A DNA stretch of 20,301 nt from Chitinophagaceae bacterium UBA2791 (GTDB taxonomy: Bacteria; Bacteroidota; Bacteroidia; Chitinophagales; Chitinophagaceae): positions 88,631 to 108,931 of the forward strand of contig DEHV01000082.1 of the NCBI GenBank assembly GCA_002352105.1. Direction: 5' to 3'. A program made the translations under genes and the position numbers. Under the pieces are notes generated by a model. That model did no database searches. It had not been told where the DNA came from and saw only the letters and a program-made list of their open reading frames with translations. Below, piece after piece: positions 1-8,222 of the stretch; position 1 is the first letter of the stretch; every line of letters begins with the position of its first letter.

Positions 1-1134
1 GAATTTCCGATAAGCCGGCAGACGGCTGATATTGCCGCCGCCGACCTGGACGCTATCCGGCTTCCGGGTTATGAAAATGCAAATGAACTGGTTTTTATAA
101 ACGGTAAATTCTCGCCCCCGCATTCGGTTATACGCTCTCCTGAATTGTTGGCCATGCCCCTTGAAGAAGCGGCAAACGACGATCAGTACAGGAGCCTGAT
201 CTCCACGCACCTCGGGCATAGCGCCAAATACCTGAAAGACGGCATAAACGCGCTGAACACCGCATTTATACTGGGGGGGATCTTTATCCATGTTAAAAAA
301 GACAAAACCGTCAGTCACCCTACCTATATATACAATATTGCCGACGCCAGGTCGGTCAACGTGCTGGCCCAGCCCAGGATGCTCGCCTATATCGGCGAGA
401 ACGCCGAAGCGGAGATCGTGGAGACCTATACAACGCTCGGCGCCGGGGAAAGCTTTACCAACCAGGTCATAGAGATTATAGTGGACAAAGACGCCCGGGT
501 ATCTTATTACAAGATACAAAACGATTCCAGTCACGCTAACCAGGTCAGCGCTACGCATATCCGCCAGATAGGAAAAAGCTATGTCCATACGGCGACCATT
601 TCCCTGAGCGGCGCCATCGTCAGGAATAACCTGAACATCATCCTGGAAGCAGAGTACAGCGAGGCCCATTTGTACGGATTGTATTTCCAGGAAGGGAACA
701 CCCATGTAGACAACCATACCCTGGTAGACAATATAAAACCGAATTGTTTAAGCAATGAGCTGTACAAAGGGATCCTGAACGATACTGCATCCGGCGTATT
801 CAACGGAAAAATATACGTGCAACCCGACGCGCAAAAGACCAACGCTTACCAGTCGAATAAAAATGTATTGCTCTCCGATACGGCGAGCATGAATACCAAA
901 CCGCAACTGGAGATCTTCGCCGACAATGTAAAATGTTCGCATGGCTGCACCATCGGGCGCCTGAATGAAGAAGGGTTGTTTTATTTACAGTCGAGAGGTA
1001 TCAGCATAAAAAAAGCCAGGGCGCTTTTGTTGCAGGCTTATGCGGTGGACATAATAGAACAGATAAAGCTCGACCCGATACGGGGATATATCGAGCGCCT
1101 TATTTCCGAACGCCTTGAATTTGATATAGCATGA
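1..1134 (+). CDS. sufD: Fe-S cluster assembly protein SufD (5' end outside window)
   Basis: SufD is a non-catalytic scaffold subunit of the cytosolic SufBC2D complex that builds Fe-S clusters. The frame is open from base 1 without a start, so the gene begins upstream; 377 residues are visible, against about 430-450 for the family. The first ATG in view (145) lies inside the conserved region and is not the real start. The beta-helix core is followed by the SufB/SufD signature ADNVKCSHGCTIG, encoded near 915-955, and a helical C-terminus with SRGISIKKARALLLQAY. The stop overlaps the sufS start as ATGA (1131-1134), implying translational coupling. SufD rather than SufB is favoured by its place directly before sufS and by total length. 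sufB and sufC are expected just upstream but cannot be seen. Confidence 0.95.
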   Translation, partial: EFPISRQTADIAAADLDAIRLPGYENANELVFINGKFSPPHSVIRSPELLAMPLEEAANDDQYRSLISTHLGHSAKYLKDGINALNTAFILGGIFIHVKKDKTVSHPTYIYNIADARSVNVLAQPRMLAYIGENAEAEIVETYTTLGAGESFTNQVIEIIVDKDARVSYYKIQNDSSHANQVSATHIRQIGKSYVHTATISLSGAIVRNNLNIILEAEYSEAHLYGLYFQEGNTHVDNHTLVDNIKPNCLSNELYKGILNDTASGVFNGKIYVQPDAQKTNAYQSNKNVLLSDTASMNTKPQLEIFADNVKCSHGCTIGRLNEEGLFYLQSRGISIKKARALLLQAYAVDIIEQIKLDPIRGYIERLISERLEFDIA

Positions 1135-2375
1135 TAAAAGAAGCGCCGATAAGGGAAAATTATGAGATAGACAGGATCCGCGGGGAGTTCCCTATCCTGC
1201 GCCGCGAAGTAAAGGGAAAGCCGCTGATCTATTTTGATAATGCCGCCACCACCCAGAAACCGCAGCAGGTAATTGACGCGCTGACCGGCTATTACACGGG
1301 CTATAACGCCAATATCCATCGCGGCATCCATACCCTGGCGGAAGAGGCGACCGCTGCATTCGAACATACCCGCGACGCCGTACAGGCTTTTATCGGCGCG
1401 GCTTCCAGGGAAGAGATCATTTTTACCAAGGGAACCACGGAAGGAATCAACCTGGTAGCTTATACCTGGGGAAGACAAAATATCAAGGCCGGCGACGAGA
1501 TCATTATCTCCGCTATGGAGCACCATTCGAATATTGTGCCCTGGCAGGTATTATGCGAAGAGAAAGGAGCGGCGCTGAAAGTGATCCCCATTAACGAAAA
1601 AGGAGAACTGCTCTTTGAAGAATATTTAAAACTACTCGGGCCCAGGACCAAAATGGTTTCAGTGGTACATGTATCCAATGCGCTGGGAACCATAAACCCG
1701 GTTAGGGAGATCATTGATGCAGCGCATAAGGCCGGCGCGGTAACATTGATAGACGGCGCCCAGTCGGCCGCCCATCTTGATATTAATGTCCGGGACCTGG
1801 ACTGCGACTTTTTTGCGTTTTCCGCGCATAAGTTGTACGGTCCTACCGGAACCGGCGTACTGTACGGCAAAAAGGAACTGCTGGACTCAATGCCTGTTTT
1901 CCAGGGCGGCGGCGAAATGATCAAGGAAGTCAGTTTTGAAAAAACCACTTATAATCAGCTCCCTTATAAATACGAGGCCGGCACGCCCAATATTGCAGAT
2001 ACCATCGCTTTTAAGGCCGCTTTGGATTTTATTAAACAGGTCGGGAAAGAGCAGATCCGCAAACACGAAGAAACCTTACTGGCTTATGCTACGGCGCAAT
2101 TGCAGGAAATCAAGGGACTAAGGATCATTGGAGAGGCAAGAAAAAAAACAAGCCTTATCTCCTTTGTGATCGATAAAACGCATCCGCAGGACCTGGGCAT
2201 ATTGTTAGACAACAGGGGCATCGCCGTCAGGACAGGGCATCATTGCACGCAACCCCTGATGGACATCTTCGGCATACCCGGCACCACGAGGGCTTCCTTT
2301 GCAGCATATAATACCCGCGCTGAGATCGATGAGTTGGCGGCAGGCCTGCAAAAAGCAATAAAACTATTATCCTAA
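1131..2375 (+). CDS. sufS: Cysteine desulfurase SufS (class V aminotransferase fold, PLP-dependent)
   Basis: SufS converts L-cysteine to L-alanine and passes the sulfur as a persulfide to SufE. The 414-residue length is typical of the group II SufS/CsdA family. Visible motifs are DNAATTQKP at about 36-44, MEHHSNIVPW at 129-138 (His stacking on PLP), IDGAQSAAH at 207-215 (Asp and Gln contacting PLP), SAHKLYGPTG at 231-240 with the Schiff-base lysine K234, and RTGHHCTQP at 367-375 with the persulfide cysteine C372. TTRASFAAYNT at 385-395 holds the substrate-carboxylate arginine. The start overlaps the sufD stop by four bases, and sufE starts immediately after the stop. All catalytic residues are present, so the enzyme is expected to be active. 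Confidence 0.97.
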   Translation: MIKEAPIRENYEIDRIRGEFPILRREVKGKPLIYFDNAATTQKPQQVIDALTGYYTGYNANIHRGIHTLAEEATAAFEHTRDAVQAFIGAASREEIIFTKGTTEGINLVAYTWGRQNIKAGDEIIISAMEHHSNIVPWQVLCEEKGAALKVIPINEKGELLFEEYLKLLGPRTKMVSVVHVSNALGTINPVREIIDAAHKAGAVTLIDGAQSAAHLDINVRDLDCDFFAFSAHKLYGPTGTGVLYGKKELLDSMPVFQGGGEMIKEVSFEKTTYNQLPYKYEAGTPNIADTIAFKAALDFIKQVGKEQIRKHEETLLAYATAQLQEIKGLRIIGEARKKTSLISFVIDKTHPQDLGILLDNRGIAVRTGHHCTQPLMDIFGIPGTTRASFAAYNTRAEIDELAAGLQKAIKLLS

Positions 2376-2840
2376 ATGGCAGGGCATAAAACCATAGAAG
2401 AGATAGAAGAAGAAATAGTAGAAGAGTTTTCGTTATTTGATTCCTGGGATGAGAAATATGAATACATCATTGACCTGGGAAAAAAGTTACCGGATCTCGA
2501 AGACCGGTATAAGCTGGATGAAAATAAGGTAAAGGGTTGCCAGTCGACCGTTTGGCTTACGGCTGAGTACCGCGACGGCCTTGTTTATTTTAAAGCCGAT
2601 AGCAATTCCGTTATCGTAAAGGGATTGATCAGCATGCTGATCCGCGCCTTGTCGGGACATGAGCCGGATGAGATATTGGGAGCCAGGCTGGGATTCCTTG
2701 AAAGGATCGGGATGATGACGCATCTCGCCCAGACCCGGTCGAACGGCTTGCTGGCCATGGTCAGGCAAATGAAGAATTTTTCGTTGGCTTATAAAATAAA
2801 AAAGCATGAATACGGAAGAGATGAAGGAAAAAGTAATTGA
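2376..2840 (+). CDS. sufE: Sulfur acceptor protein SufE
   Basis: SufE takes the persulfide from SufS and delivers it to the SufBCD scaffold, stimulating the desulfurase. The 154-residue protein has the family layout: an acidic N-terminal helix, the segment LGKKLPDLEDRYK (about 34-46), and VKGCQSTVWL with the acceptor cysteine C55. Further along are ALSGHEPDEI and the C-terminal LTQTRSNG-like stretch (here LAQTRSNGLLAMV). The ATG follows the sufS stop with no spacer, a strong sign of coupled translation. The 3' end overlaps the next gene by 35 nt. It is SufE rather than SufU, because the zinc-binding cysteines of SufU are absent. Confidence 0.95.
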   Translation: MAGHKTIEEIEEEIVEEFSLFDSWDEKYEYIIDLGKKLPDLEDRYKLDENKVKGCQSTVWLTAEYRDGLVYFKADSNSVIVKGLISMLIRALSGHEPDEILGARLGFLERIGMMTHLAQTRSNGLLAMVRQMKNFSLAYKIKKHEYGRDEGKSN

Positions 2841-3117
2841 ATGTATAAAAACCATCTTCGACCCGGAGATCCCGGTAAACATTTACGACCTGGGATTGAT
2901 CTATGAAGTGGAGATCTTACCTATCAACAATGTGCAGATCGTTATGACCCTGACCGCCCCGGGATGCCCCGCCGCACAGTCGCTCCCCGTAGAAGTGGAC
3001 CAGAAAGTCAGAGAGATCGAAGGCGTCAACGACGTGCATGTGTCGGTGACCTGGACGCCGCCCTGGGACAAAAGCATGATGTCCGAGACGGCGCAGCTTG
3101 AGCTGGGTATGTGGTAA
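2806..3117 (+). CDS. sufT: DUF59 / MIP18-family Fe-S assembly protein (SufT-like)
   Basis: This is a 103-residue MIP18/DUF59 protein. Family members (SufT, the PaaD N-terminal domain, eukaryotic CIA2) assist late maturation of Fe-S proteins in the cytosol. Diagnostic features are FDPEIPVNIYDLGLIYEV at about 18-35, TLTAPGCPAA with the conserved cysteine C54, and the terminal VTWTPPWDKSMMSETAQ block. The start lies inside sufE in another frame (35-nt overlap), which argues for translational coupling and places the protein in the SUF machine. The symbol is given by context and family; a stand-alone DUF59 annotation would also be fair. Confidence 0.88.
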   Translation: MNTEEMKEKVIECIKTIFDPEIPVNIYDLGLIYEVEILPINNVQIVMTLTAPGCPAAQSLPVEVDQKVREIEGVNDVHVSVTWTPPWDKSMMSETAQLELGMW

Positions 3118-3167
3118 CAGATAAAATTCCCTTAGTATATATTCCCTTAAACGACAGCAATCGATAT

Positions 3168-3662
3168 ATGAAGATAACTGCCCAGGAAGAATACGGTTTG
3201 CGCATCCTGATCAGGATCGCCTCCTGCCGGGATGAAGAAGGCCTGAGCATTCGCCAATTGAGCGAAGCGGAAGGCCTGAGCAGCCATTATGTAGCCAAAC
3301 TGACCCGGATCCTGCGCATGGGGGGATTCATCCGCAGTACGCGCGGGTATAAAGGAGGCTATGTGCCGGCTAAACCCGCAAAGGAGATAAGCATCAATAG
3401 CGTCCTGAAACTTCTCGGAGGCTCTTTATTCGACGTAAAATTCTGCGATTTCCATTCCGGGTCATTGAAGCTATGCACCAATTCCGTCGATTGCTCCGCC
3501 CGCTCGCTCTGGCAGATCATTCAAATCACCATGAATCAGTTGCTCGATAAAATAACCCTTCACGACCTGGTGAATCCTGAGAAAGAATCGACGAAGATAT
3601 TCGACCAGATCCTTGATCAGCATTATAAAGCGATGGGGATCGCCAGGCAGGTCCCGGTATAG
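3168..3662 (+). CDS. Rrf2-family transcriptional regulator, possible Fe-S sensor (IscR/NsrR type)
   Basis: Rrf2 regulators bind DNA through an N-terminal winged helix-turn-helix and often sense Fe-S status, NO or cysteine. The chosen ATG gives 164 residues starting MKITAQEEYGLRILIRIA, the usual Rrf2 opening. A longer GTG-initiated frame from 3111 adds an unconserved leader and overlaps the previous stop. The HTH spans about 25-60, with the wing at RGYKGGYVPAKP. Three cysteines (C93, C103, C109) sit in the cluster-ligand loop. The last two have the IscR x5 spacing, but the first gap is nine residues instead of five or so, and the His after the third Cys is replaced by Arg (CSARSLW). It lies 50 nt after the DUF59 gene, consistent with control of the SUF operon (inference). 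Confidence 0.88.
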   Translation: MKITAQEEYGLRILIRIASCRDEEGLSIRQLSEAEGLSSHYVAKLTRILRMGGFIRSTRGYKGGYVPAKPAKEISINSVLKLLGGSLFDVKFCDFHSGSLKLCTNSVDCSARSLWQIIQITMNQLLDKITLHDLVNPEKESTKIFDQILDQHYKAMGIARQVPV

Positions 3663-3697
3663 CGTATAACAGCGACGAACAATTGCTGTAATGAAAA

Positions 3698-3747
3698 CGC
3701 TTCATAAAACAGCGGAGAATATTCTTCCCCAGCCGCTCTATGAAGCG
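3698..3747. terminator. Hairpin at convergent junction, possible bidirectional terminator
   Basis: The outer arms CGCTTCATA (3698-3706) and TATGAAGCG (3739-3747) pair perfectly over 9 bp. The inner arms AGCGG (3711-3715) and CCGCT (3733-3737) pair again after a 4-nt bulge on one side and 1 nt on the other. The loop contains the small palindrome AGAATATTCT. There is no clear T tract, so a factor-independent terminator is plausible but not proven. Its place between the Rrf2 stop and the DUF5107 gene stop fits that role. Confidence 0.5.
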
Positions 3748-3771
3748 CTATATCCGAATCGGACAACGAAC

Positions 3772-6700
3772 TTACGGCCTCCAGCCCGAATGCAGCAAAC
3801 TGGTTAGTATACGATAATCTTCATCGCCCCTTCGGTTCCCCCTGCCCGCCAGGTCGCCAAACTCGCCGTTATAGGCATTTAATACCCATTTCGCCAGTTC
3901 ATTACTGGGATTGTCATGAACCCTGTCTTCCAATAGCGTCAGCGCCTCGTTGGCCTTTCCGGCTTTTTTCATAGCCCATGCGGTGACCAGGTTGTTCACA
4001 GAATGAACGGGGCGTCCGGTCTCCGGATCATAAAGCGAAAAGGCAAGGATATTATCAAGCATTTTCCGCGCCGATTTTGTATTGCCGGTTCTTGTATAGC
4101 TTTCATAGGCCAGCCAGTTTTCCAGCCTGTCGTCTATCTCTTCGTCGTAAGGTTTCCCTACGCCCAGGTTTTCGGGCCATAACCTGGCGGCAGCGATATA
4201 TTCCAGCGCTTTTTTATATTTCTTTTTCTCCATCTGCTCCAGGGCCAGCATCAGGTTGGTCTCCTTATATAACCTGCGCCCTTCGGTAGCGCCCTCATTC
4301 GGCAGGATAGTACTTTGTTTAAGAATGGCATTGGCGGCGCTAAACTGTTTGTTCTGCATCAGCGATTTCACGTACAATATATTGATGACATCATTGCCGG
4401 GAAATTTATTCTGGTATTCCTTTGCCAGGGTCAGCGCCTGGTCGAACTGTCCCTTGTCCAAATAATAAACAATTAAATTCTTTCCATGCCTCCATTGTTC
4501 CTTATCCATATCCCTCGCTTTGAGCAGGTCTTTTAATACGGCGTTGTCGCCAATAGCCGCATTTAATTTAGCCCTGCCGGCATAAAACGGAGAATAATCC
4601 GGTTGATCGCCGCAATCGTCAAACAGGCGCTTCGCCTCTCTCAGGTCATTATTATTCCATTTGATCAGGCCCAATTGGTATTTTACTATCCAATGGTCAT
4701 TTTTTTCGAGCAGCGTTGTTAAGACCTCTTCTGTTTCGGCCCGGAAAGAAAATACCAGCTCGGGGCGGACGCCCTGAAGGTTTAGCGGCTTATCTTCCAG
4801 GAAAGCCTGCCAGCACAATACCTCCACATTCTTCGGCGCCAGTTGCAGCATTTTTATCGCCTCGCTTTTCAAGCCCAGCTCATAATACCCGATGGCCAGC
4901 TCCAGGTAGGTCTCCACAGGCATCTCATTCCTGATCAGGCTGGTAAAGCCGGATTGATTGGATGCCGACGGCTCCAGCAGGTATTGCTCAAACCGCGCAA
5001 AATGATTAAGCGGATCATATTGCCGAAGCGTATCCAATATCTTTTTTGCCTGTGCGGTATTGCCTGAAACGCGGTAAGCTGCGGCCAGCGTCTGGTAAGC
5101 GTCTATAGCATATTTATTAAAATCAACGGCCTTGTATGCATAGTCAATAGCCTCCGGTAATGAACCTTCTTTAAAATAAATCCTGGCAAGCGAAGTATAT
5201 GCGGCGCTACGGTATTCCAGGCTCAATGCGGCGATATCGAAACCATCTTTGGCGTCGATGGTATTGCCTAACCTGGTATTGATCACGCCGTAATAGTAAT
5301 TAGCCGCCGGATCGTAGGTATCTACAGACAGCGCTTTTTTAACGGTAGCCAGCGCTTCCTCATATTCCATATTCCGGCACAATACCAGGGAGAGCCCCGT
5401 CAGGGCCGGTACATAATAAGGCTCTTTGGCAAGGGACGCCCTCAGGTTCTCTTCTGCAGGCGCATACCGGCGTTCGCGGATATTTTCTTTCCCCTGGAGA
5501 TACAGGCCATATGCCGAATTCCAATCAAAATCGATCGGGGATTGTACCGGACGGCTGATGTTTTGAGCGGTTGGAGACAGGTCGAAGCTCAATTTATTTT
5601 TTCCGAGCGTTGCTACCAGGTCCTTCTGACCGGAATTTATTTTAAAGGAGTCGGCAAAGGATTGGAGCGTATTCAAACGAAGGCGTTTGGTATAGATAAT
5701 GTTTTCTCCGTCTCTAACTACCAGCTCGTCGTCAATCTTTTGCAGTGGTGAAAAATAGATCTTTAACATCCCGTCTTCAGGCTTAAGATGAAGCGAGCCA
5801 TAGCTGTTCGCTTCAGATATTCCCTTTGTTTTTAACACCGGGAACCAGTATTCTGTCCATATATCCGTAGTATGCGGCAGGAAGCCTTTGTTTTTAAACG
5901 GCGTGAACGAACTTCCCGGAGAAGCCTGGTTAAACATTCTTCCGCTCTGCAATTCCACATATTGACCATCATGATCCGTCAGCAGCTTCTCCCAGATCAT
6001 GCCCTGGCCGGACAATCCCCATATCCATAATTTCCTTCCCGCTTTATCGTCGCGGGTAGAATAGCGGCCCATGCCAAAATCCTCATTGTGCCAGTAGGCC
6101 CCGAAAAAATCGGAGCGCTTGCCGAAAATATGATATGATTTAGGGCCTCCGAAATCATTGTTCCTGTACCAGGAAATATCCGTTCCCTGCTGCGGGTTAA
6201 AGGGCCAGTCGGCATACTCGCCGTTATGCCCCAGGTGTTTTGTGCCGGGATAAAAAAACTGCAGGTCGTCTGCCGCTTTAAGCCCTGCATTCATCCAGGT
6301 ATAATAAGGCTGTTCAAAAGAAGTAGGGTTATACCATAATGAGCTGGTGGTAAAATAGGCTTTATCCGCAGGAAGGTTGATATCTATGCGCCAGGAAGTG
6401 CGGGTCAGCAGGTCAAGTACGCCGATCACGCAGCTTACGCTGCCATCCGGCTTCCGGAGTATCACATAATCTACAGGCGTAGCGGTGTTAGGGGTATGCC
6501 CGATAATGCCATAATTGGCTTCTATGCCGCCGCTGGTCCATGGCCCCCGCATAGCGATGTCGCGGAACTTAACCGTGCTGTTATCATAGATAAAAGGTTT
6601 CCCGGTCGATTTTTCAATAGCCGTCCATATCTTACCTCCGATCTCGGGAAGAATGATCACCCGGAGGTATTCGTTTTCCAGTTCCACTACTTTCCATTCT

Positions 6701-6894
6701 TTCTGTATGGGTTTTACCGCATAGCCGTCAAAGCGGAAATAAGGATATACCTTGCCCATTTCCGGGATCGGGTCGGGATCCGAAAAAGGATAAGTTGGAT
6801 AAACCTTATTGTATTCCTTTACAGTAGCCTTTTGAGAAAAGGAGAAAAAACAACTAAAACAACAAAGGCATAATGCAATAAAAGACTTTCTCAT
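3772..6894 (-). CDS. Secreted DUF5107 domain protein with C-terminal TPR array
   Basis: This 1040-residue protein has an N-terminal Sec signal (about 1-20, hydrophobic and rich in Cys and Phe, likely cut before Q21). Residues about 40-400 look like DUF5107, a galactose-mutarotase-like beta-sandwich; conserved-looking stretches are LPEIGGKIW (82-90), GGIEANYGIIGHTP (122-135) and YVELQSGRMFNQ (312-323). From about 460 to 1010 there are many TPR-like helical pairs, for example AAYRVSGNTAQAKKILD. DUF5107-TPR proteins are common in Bacteroidota sugar-utilisation regions. Their activity is not something I can state; carbohydrate binding or hydrolysis is a family-level guess. The gene is divergent from the LacI regulator and shares a 217-nt control region with two LacI-type palindromes. 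The ATG at 6894 gives a clean signal peptide. Confidence 0.88.
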   Translation of the reverse strand: MRKSFIALCLCCFSCFFSFSQKATVKEYNKVYPTYPFSDPDPIPEMGKVYPYFRFDGYAVKPIQKEWKVVELENEYLRVIILPEIGGKIWTAIEKSTGKPFIYDNSTVKFRDIAMRGPWTSGGIEANYGIIGHTPNTATPVDYVILRKPDGSVSCVIGVLDLLTRTSWRIDINLPADKAYFTTSSLWYNPTSFEQPYYTWMNAGLKAADDLQFFYPGTKHLGHNGEYADWPFNPQQGTDISWYRNNDFGGPKSYHIFGKRSDFFGAYWHNEDFGMGRYSTRDDKAGRKLWIWGLSGQGMIWEKLLTDHDGQYVELQSGRMFNQASPGSSFTPFKNKGFLPHTTDIWTEYWFPVLKTKGISEANSYGSLHLKPEDGMLKIYFSPLQKIDDELVVRDGENIIYTKRLRLNTLQSFADSFKINSGQKDLVATLGKNKLSFDLSPTAQNISRPVQSPIDFDWNSAYGLYLQGKENIRERRYAPAEENLRASLAKEPYYVPALTGLSLVLCRNMEYEEALATVKKALSVDTYDPAANYYYGVINTRLGNTIDAKDGFDIAALSLEYRSAAYTSLARIYFKEGSLPEAIDYAYKAVDFNKYAIDAYQTLAAAYRVSGNTAQAKKILDTLRQYDPLNHFARFEQYLLEPSASNQSGFTSLIRNEMPVETYLELAIGYYELGLKSEAIKMLQLAPKNVEVLCWQAFLEDKPLNLQGVRPELVFSFRAETEEVLTTLLEKNDHWIVKYQLGLIKWNNNDLREAKRLFDDCGDQPDYSPFYAGRAKLNAAIGDNAVLKDLLKARDMDKEQWRHGKNLIVYYLDKGQFDQALTLAKEYQNKFPGNDVINILYVKSLMQNKQFSAANAILKQSTILPNEGATEGRRLYKETNLMLALEQMEKKKYKKALEYIAAARLWPENLGVGKPYDEEIDDRLENWLAYESYTRTGNTKSARKMLDNILAFSLYDPETGRPVHSVNNLVTAWAMKKAGKANEALTLLEDRVHDNPSNELAKWVLNAYNGEFGDLAGRGNRRGDEDYRILTSLLHSGWRP

Positions 6895-7002
6895 ATGTAT
6901 TACGGTTTACTTTCAATCCTTTAATTGGTATTAAGAAAATACGCTCTTTCTTCTTACCAATGTATTAAGAATGCTTATTGAACAGATGCTTTATATTTAC
7001 GT

Positions 7003-7020
7003 AAAGAAAACGATTTCTTT
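7003..7020. promoter_or_regulatory. Candidate LacI-family operator O1
   Basis: AAAGAAAACGATTTCTTT is an 18-bp palindrome with a single mismatched pair and a central CG. It fits the LacI-family core AAnCGnTT. It lies about 110 bp upstream of the DUF5107 start and about 90 bp upstream of the regulator start, so it could control either promoter. Confidence 0.6.
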
Positions 7021-7069
7021 TTTCATTGCGCGGGTATAATGATATTGATTTATAAGTAATCTAAAATAC

Positions 7070-7081
7070 GCAACCGTTTGC
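7070..7081. promoter_or_regulatory. Candidate LacI-family operator O2, probable autoregulatory site
   Basis: GCAACCGTTTGC fits the pattern GCAAnCGnTTGC; only the variable n positions break the palindrome. It ends 30 bp before the ATG of the LacI regulator, where a bound repressor would block its promoter. It differs from the perfect core at 8146-8155 by one base. Confidence 0.65.
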
Positions 7082-7111
7082 ATTTTAATTACTTTAGCAA
7101 ATTCTATAAAA

Positions 7112-8143
7112 ATGTCGTCAAAAGTCGTCACTATTAAAGAAATCGCGAAAAGGCTGAACATTTCTATTTCTACGGTTTCCAGGGCCTTGCACGATCATCC
7201 GAGCATTGGGCTCAGGACAAAAAAAAACGTGCAGCAACTGGCCAAGGAATTGCATTATGAACCCAATCAAACCGCTATATTTTTTCAACAGCGCAAAACT
7301 TTTACCATTGGCGTTATCCTTCCGCAACTCGCCGAATCTTTTTTCTCCACGGCCATCAGCGGCATCGAAGATTATGCCTCTCTGCATAATTATACGGTAT
7401 TGCTGGCGCAATCGTATGACGATGAAACAAAGGAAAGGCAGATCATCGAAACGATGAAACATCATCGCGTAGACGGCATACTGATCTCCATTTCAAAAAA
7501 TACGTCGCAGTACGATCATTTTGAGAGCTTAAAAAAGATCAATATTCCCGTGGTATTCTTCGACAGGATACCCAAGATGAACAATATCCATTATGTAGCC
7601 TGCAACATGCAGACCGGCACCAGCGAGGCGGTGGACTTCCTGCTCAAAAAAGGACATCGCGCCGTCGGCATGATCAACGGCCCGGAAACCTTGCTGTGTT
7701 CGCAGGACAGGGTGACCGGGTATATCCATGCCATGAGGAAAAACAGGTTAAAATATGATCCTTCGCTGATCATCTCCACGGATCTTACCCCCGAATCCGT
7801 TGAGGATGCCATTGATCAACTCCTGTCTTCAAGAAGAAAAACCAGCGCCATCGTTACGTTTAATGATTATGTCGCCCTCGATGCCATGCAGTACCTGAAA
7901 AAATTAAAGCTGAAAATAAACAAAGATATCCAGGTGGTCAGTTATGCCAATTTCCCGCTTACCCAGTTTCTGGAGAATGCGCCGCTGGCATCGGTCGAAC
8001 AATATCCCTACCTGCAGGGGCAAAAGGCCATGGAGACCTTGTTGGAACTGATCGCGAAAAAAAAGGACGACGAAGAGGGAAATAATACCGCTTATTTCAA
8101 GATCATCCTGGATTCGAAACTGGTGATCAGCAAGAAAAATTGA
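7112..8143 (+). CDS. LacI-family transcriptional regulator
   Basis: This 343-residue LacI/GalR-type regulator controls sugar genes in response to a small carbohydrate ligand. The N-terminal helix-turn-helix is IKEIAKRLNISISTVSRALH (about 8-27), followed by the hinge region near NQTAIFFQQRKTFTIGVILP. The remainder is a periplasmic-binding-like effector domain, with blocks such as DGILISISKN, INIPVVFFDR, AVGMINGPE and the C-terminal QGQKAMETLLELI. Length and domain order are standard. It is divergent from the DUF5107 gene and 79 nt upstream of the first GH74-like gene, with palindromes of LacI-operator type on both sides. It is therefore the likely local regulator of this carbohydrate locus. 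The inducer is unknown. Confidence 0.95.
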   Translation: MSSKVVTIKEIAKRLNISISTVSRALHDHPSIGLRTKKNVQQLAKELHYEPNQTAIFFQQRKTFTIGVILPQLAESFFSTAISGIEDYASLHNYTVLLAQSYDDETKERQIIETMKHHRVDGILISISKNTSQYDHFESLKKINIPVVFFDRIPKMNNIHYVACNMQTGTSEAVDFLLKKGHRAVGMINGPETLLCSQDRVTGYIHAMRKNRLKYDPSLIISTDLTPESVEDAIDQLLSSRRKTSAIVTFNDYVALDAMQYLKKLKLKINKDIQVVSYANFPLTQFLENAPLASVEQYPYLQGQKAMETLLELIAKKKDDEEGNNTAYFKIILDSKLVISKKN

Positions 8144-8145
8144 CA

Positions 8146-8155
8146 CAAACGTTTG
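8146..8155. promoter_or_regulatory. Candidate LacI-family operator O3 (perfect palindrome)
   Basis: CAAACGTTTG is a perfect 10-bp palindrome starting two bases after the regulator's stop codon. It lies 26 bp upstream of a TAAGTTTG -7 box, so it overlaps the expected -33 zone of a promoter for the first GH74-like gene. It matches the core AAnCGnTT exactly. Confidence 0.7.
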
Positions 8156-8181
8156 CCTGATTTTAATCGGGTAAGTATCAA

Positions 8182-8189
8182 TAAGTTTG
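8182..8189 (+). promoter_or_regulatory. Bacteroidota -7 promoter element before the first GH74-like gene
   Basis: TAAGTTTG matches the Bacteroidota -7 consensus TAnnTTTG in all fixed positions. No good TTTG -33 box is found 19-21 bp upstream; the nearest TTTG (8152-8155) is 26 bp away and inside the operator palindrome. If real, transcription would begin near 8196, which makes the ATG at 8223 the start and excludes the TTG at 8187. Confidence 0.5.
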
Positions 8190-8222
8190 AATAAGGCCAT
8201 CATTATTAAATCCCCTGTATTA

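Larger units (their letters stand above)
6895..7111. promoter_or_regulatory. Divergent control region between the DUF5107 gene and the LacI regulator
   Basis: This 217-nt AT-rich spacer must hold promoters for both divergent genes. Two LacI-type palindromes lie in it (listed separately), the nearer one 30 nt before the regulator's ATG. I could not find a full TTTG / TAnnTTTG promoter with proper spacing in either direction; only seven-of-eight matches such as TACTTTAG (7090-7097, + strand) are present. No small gene is evident. Confidence 0.7.

Noticed and set aside
3111..3167. GTG-initiated N-terminal extension of the Rrf2 regulator
   Set aside because: The extra 19 residues are not Rrf2-like, and the ATG at 3168 opens the family's typical first helix.
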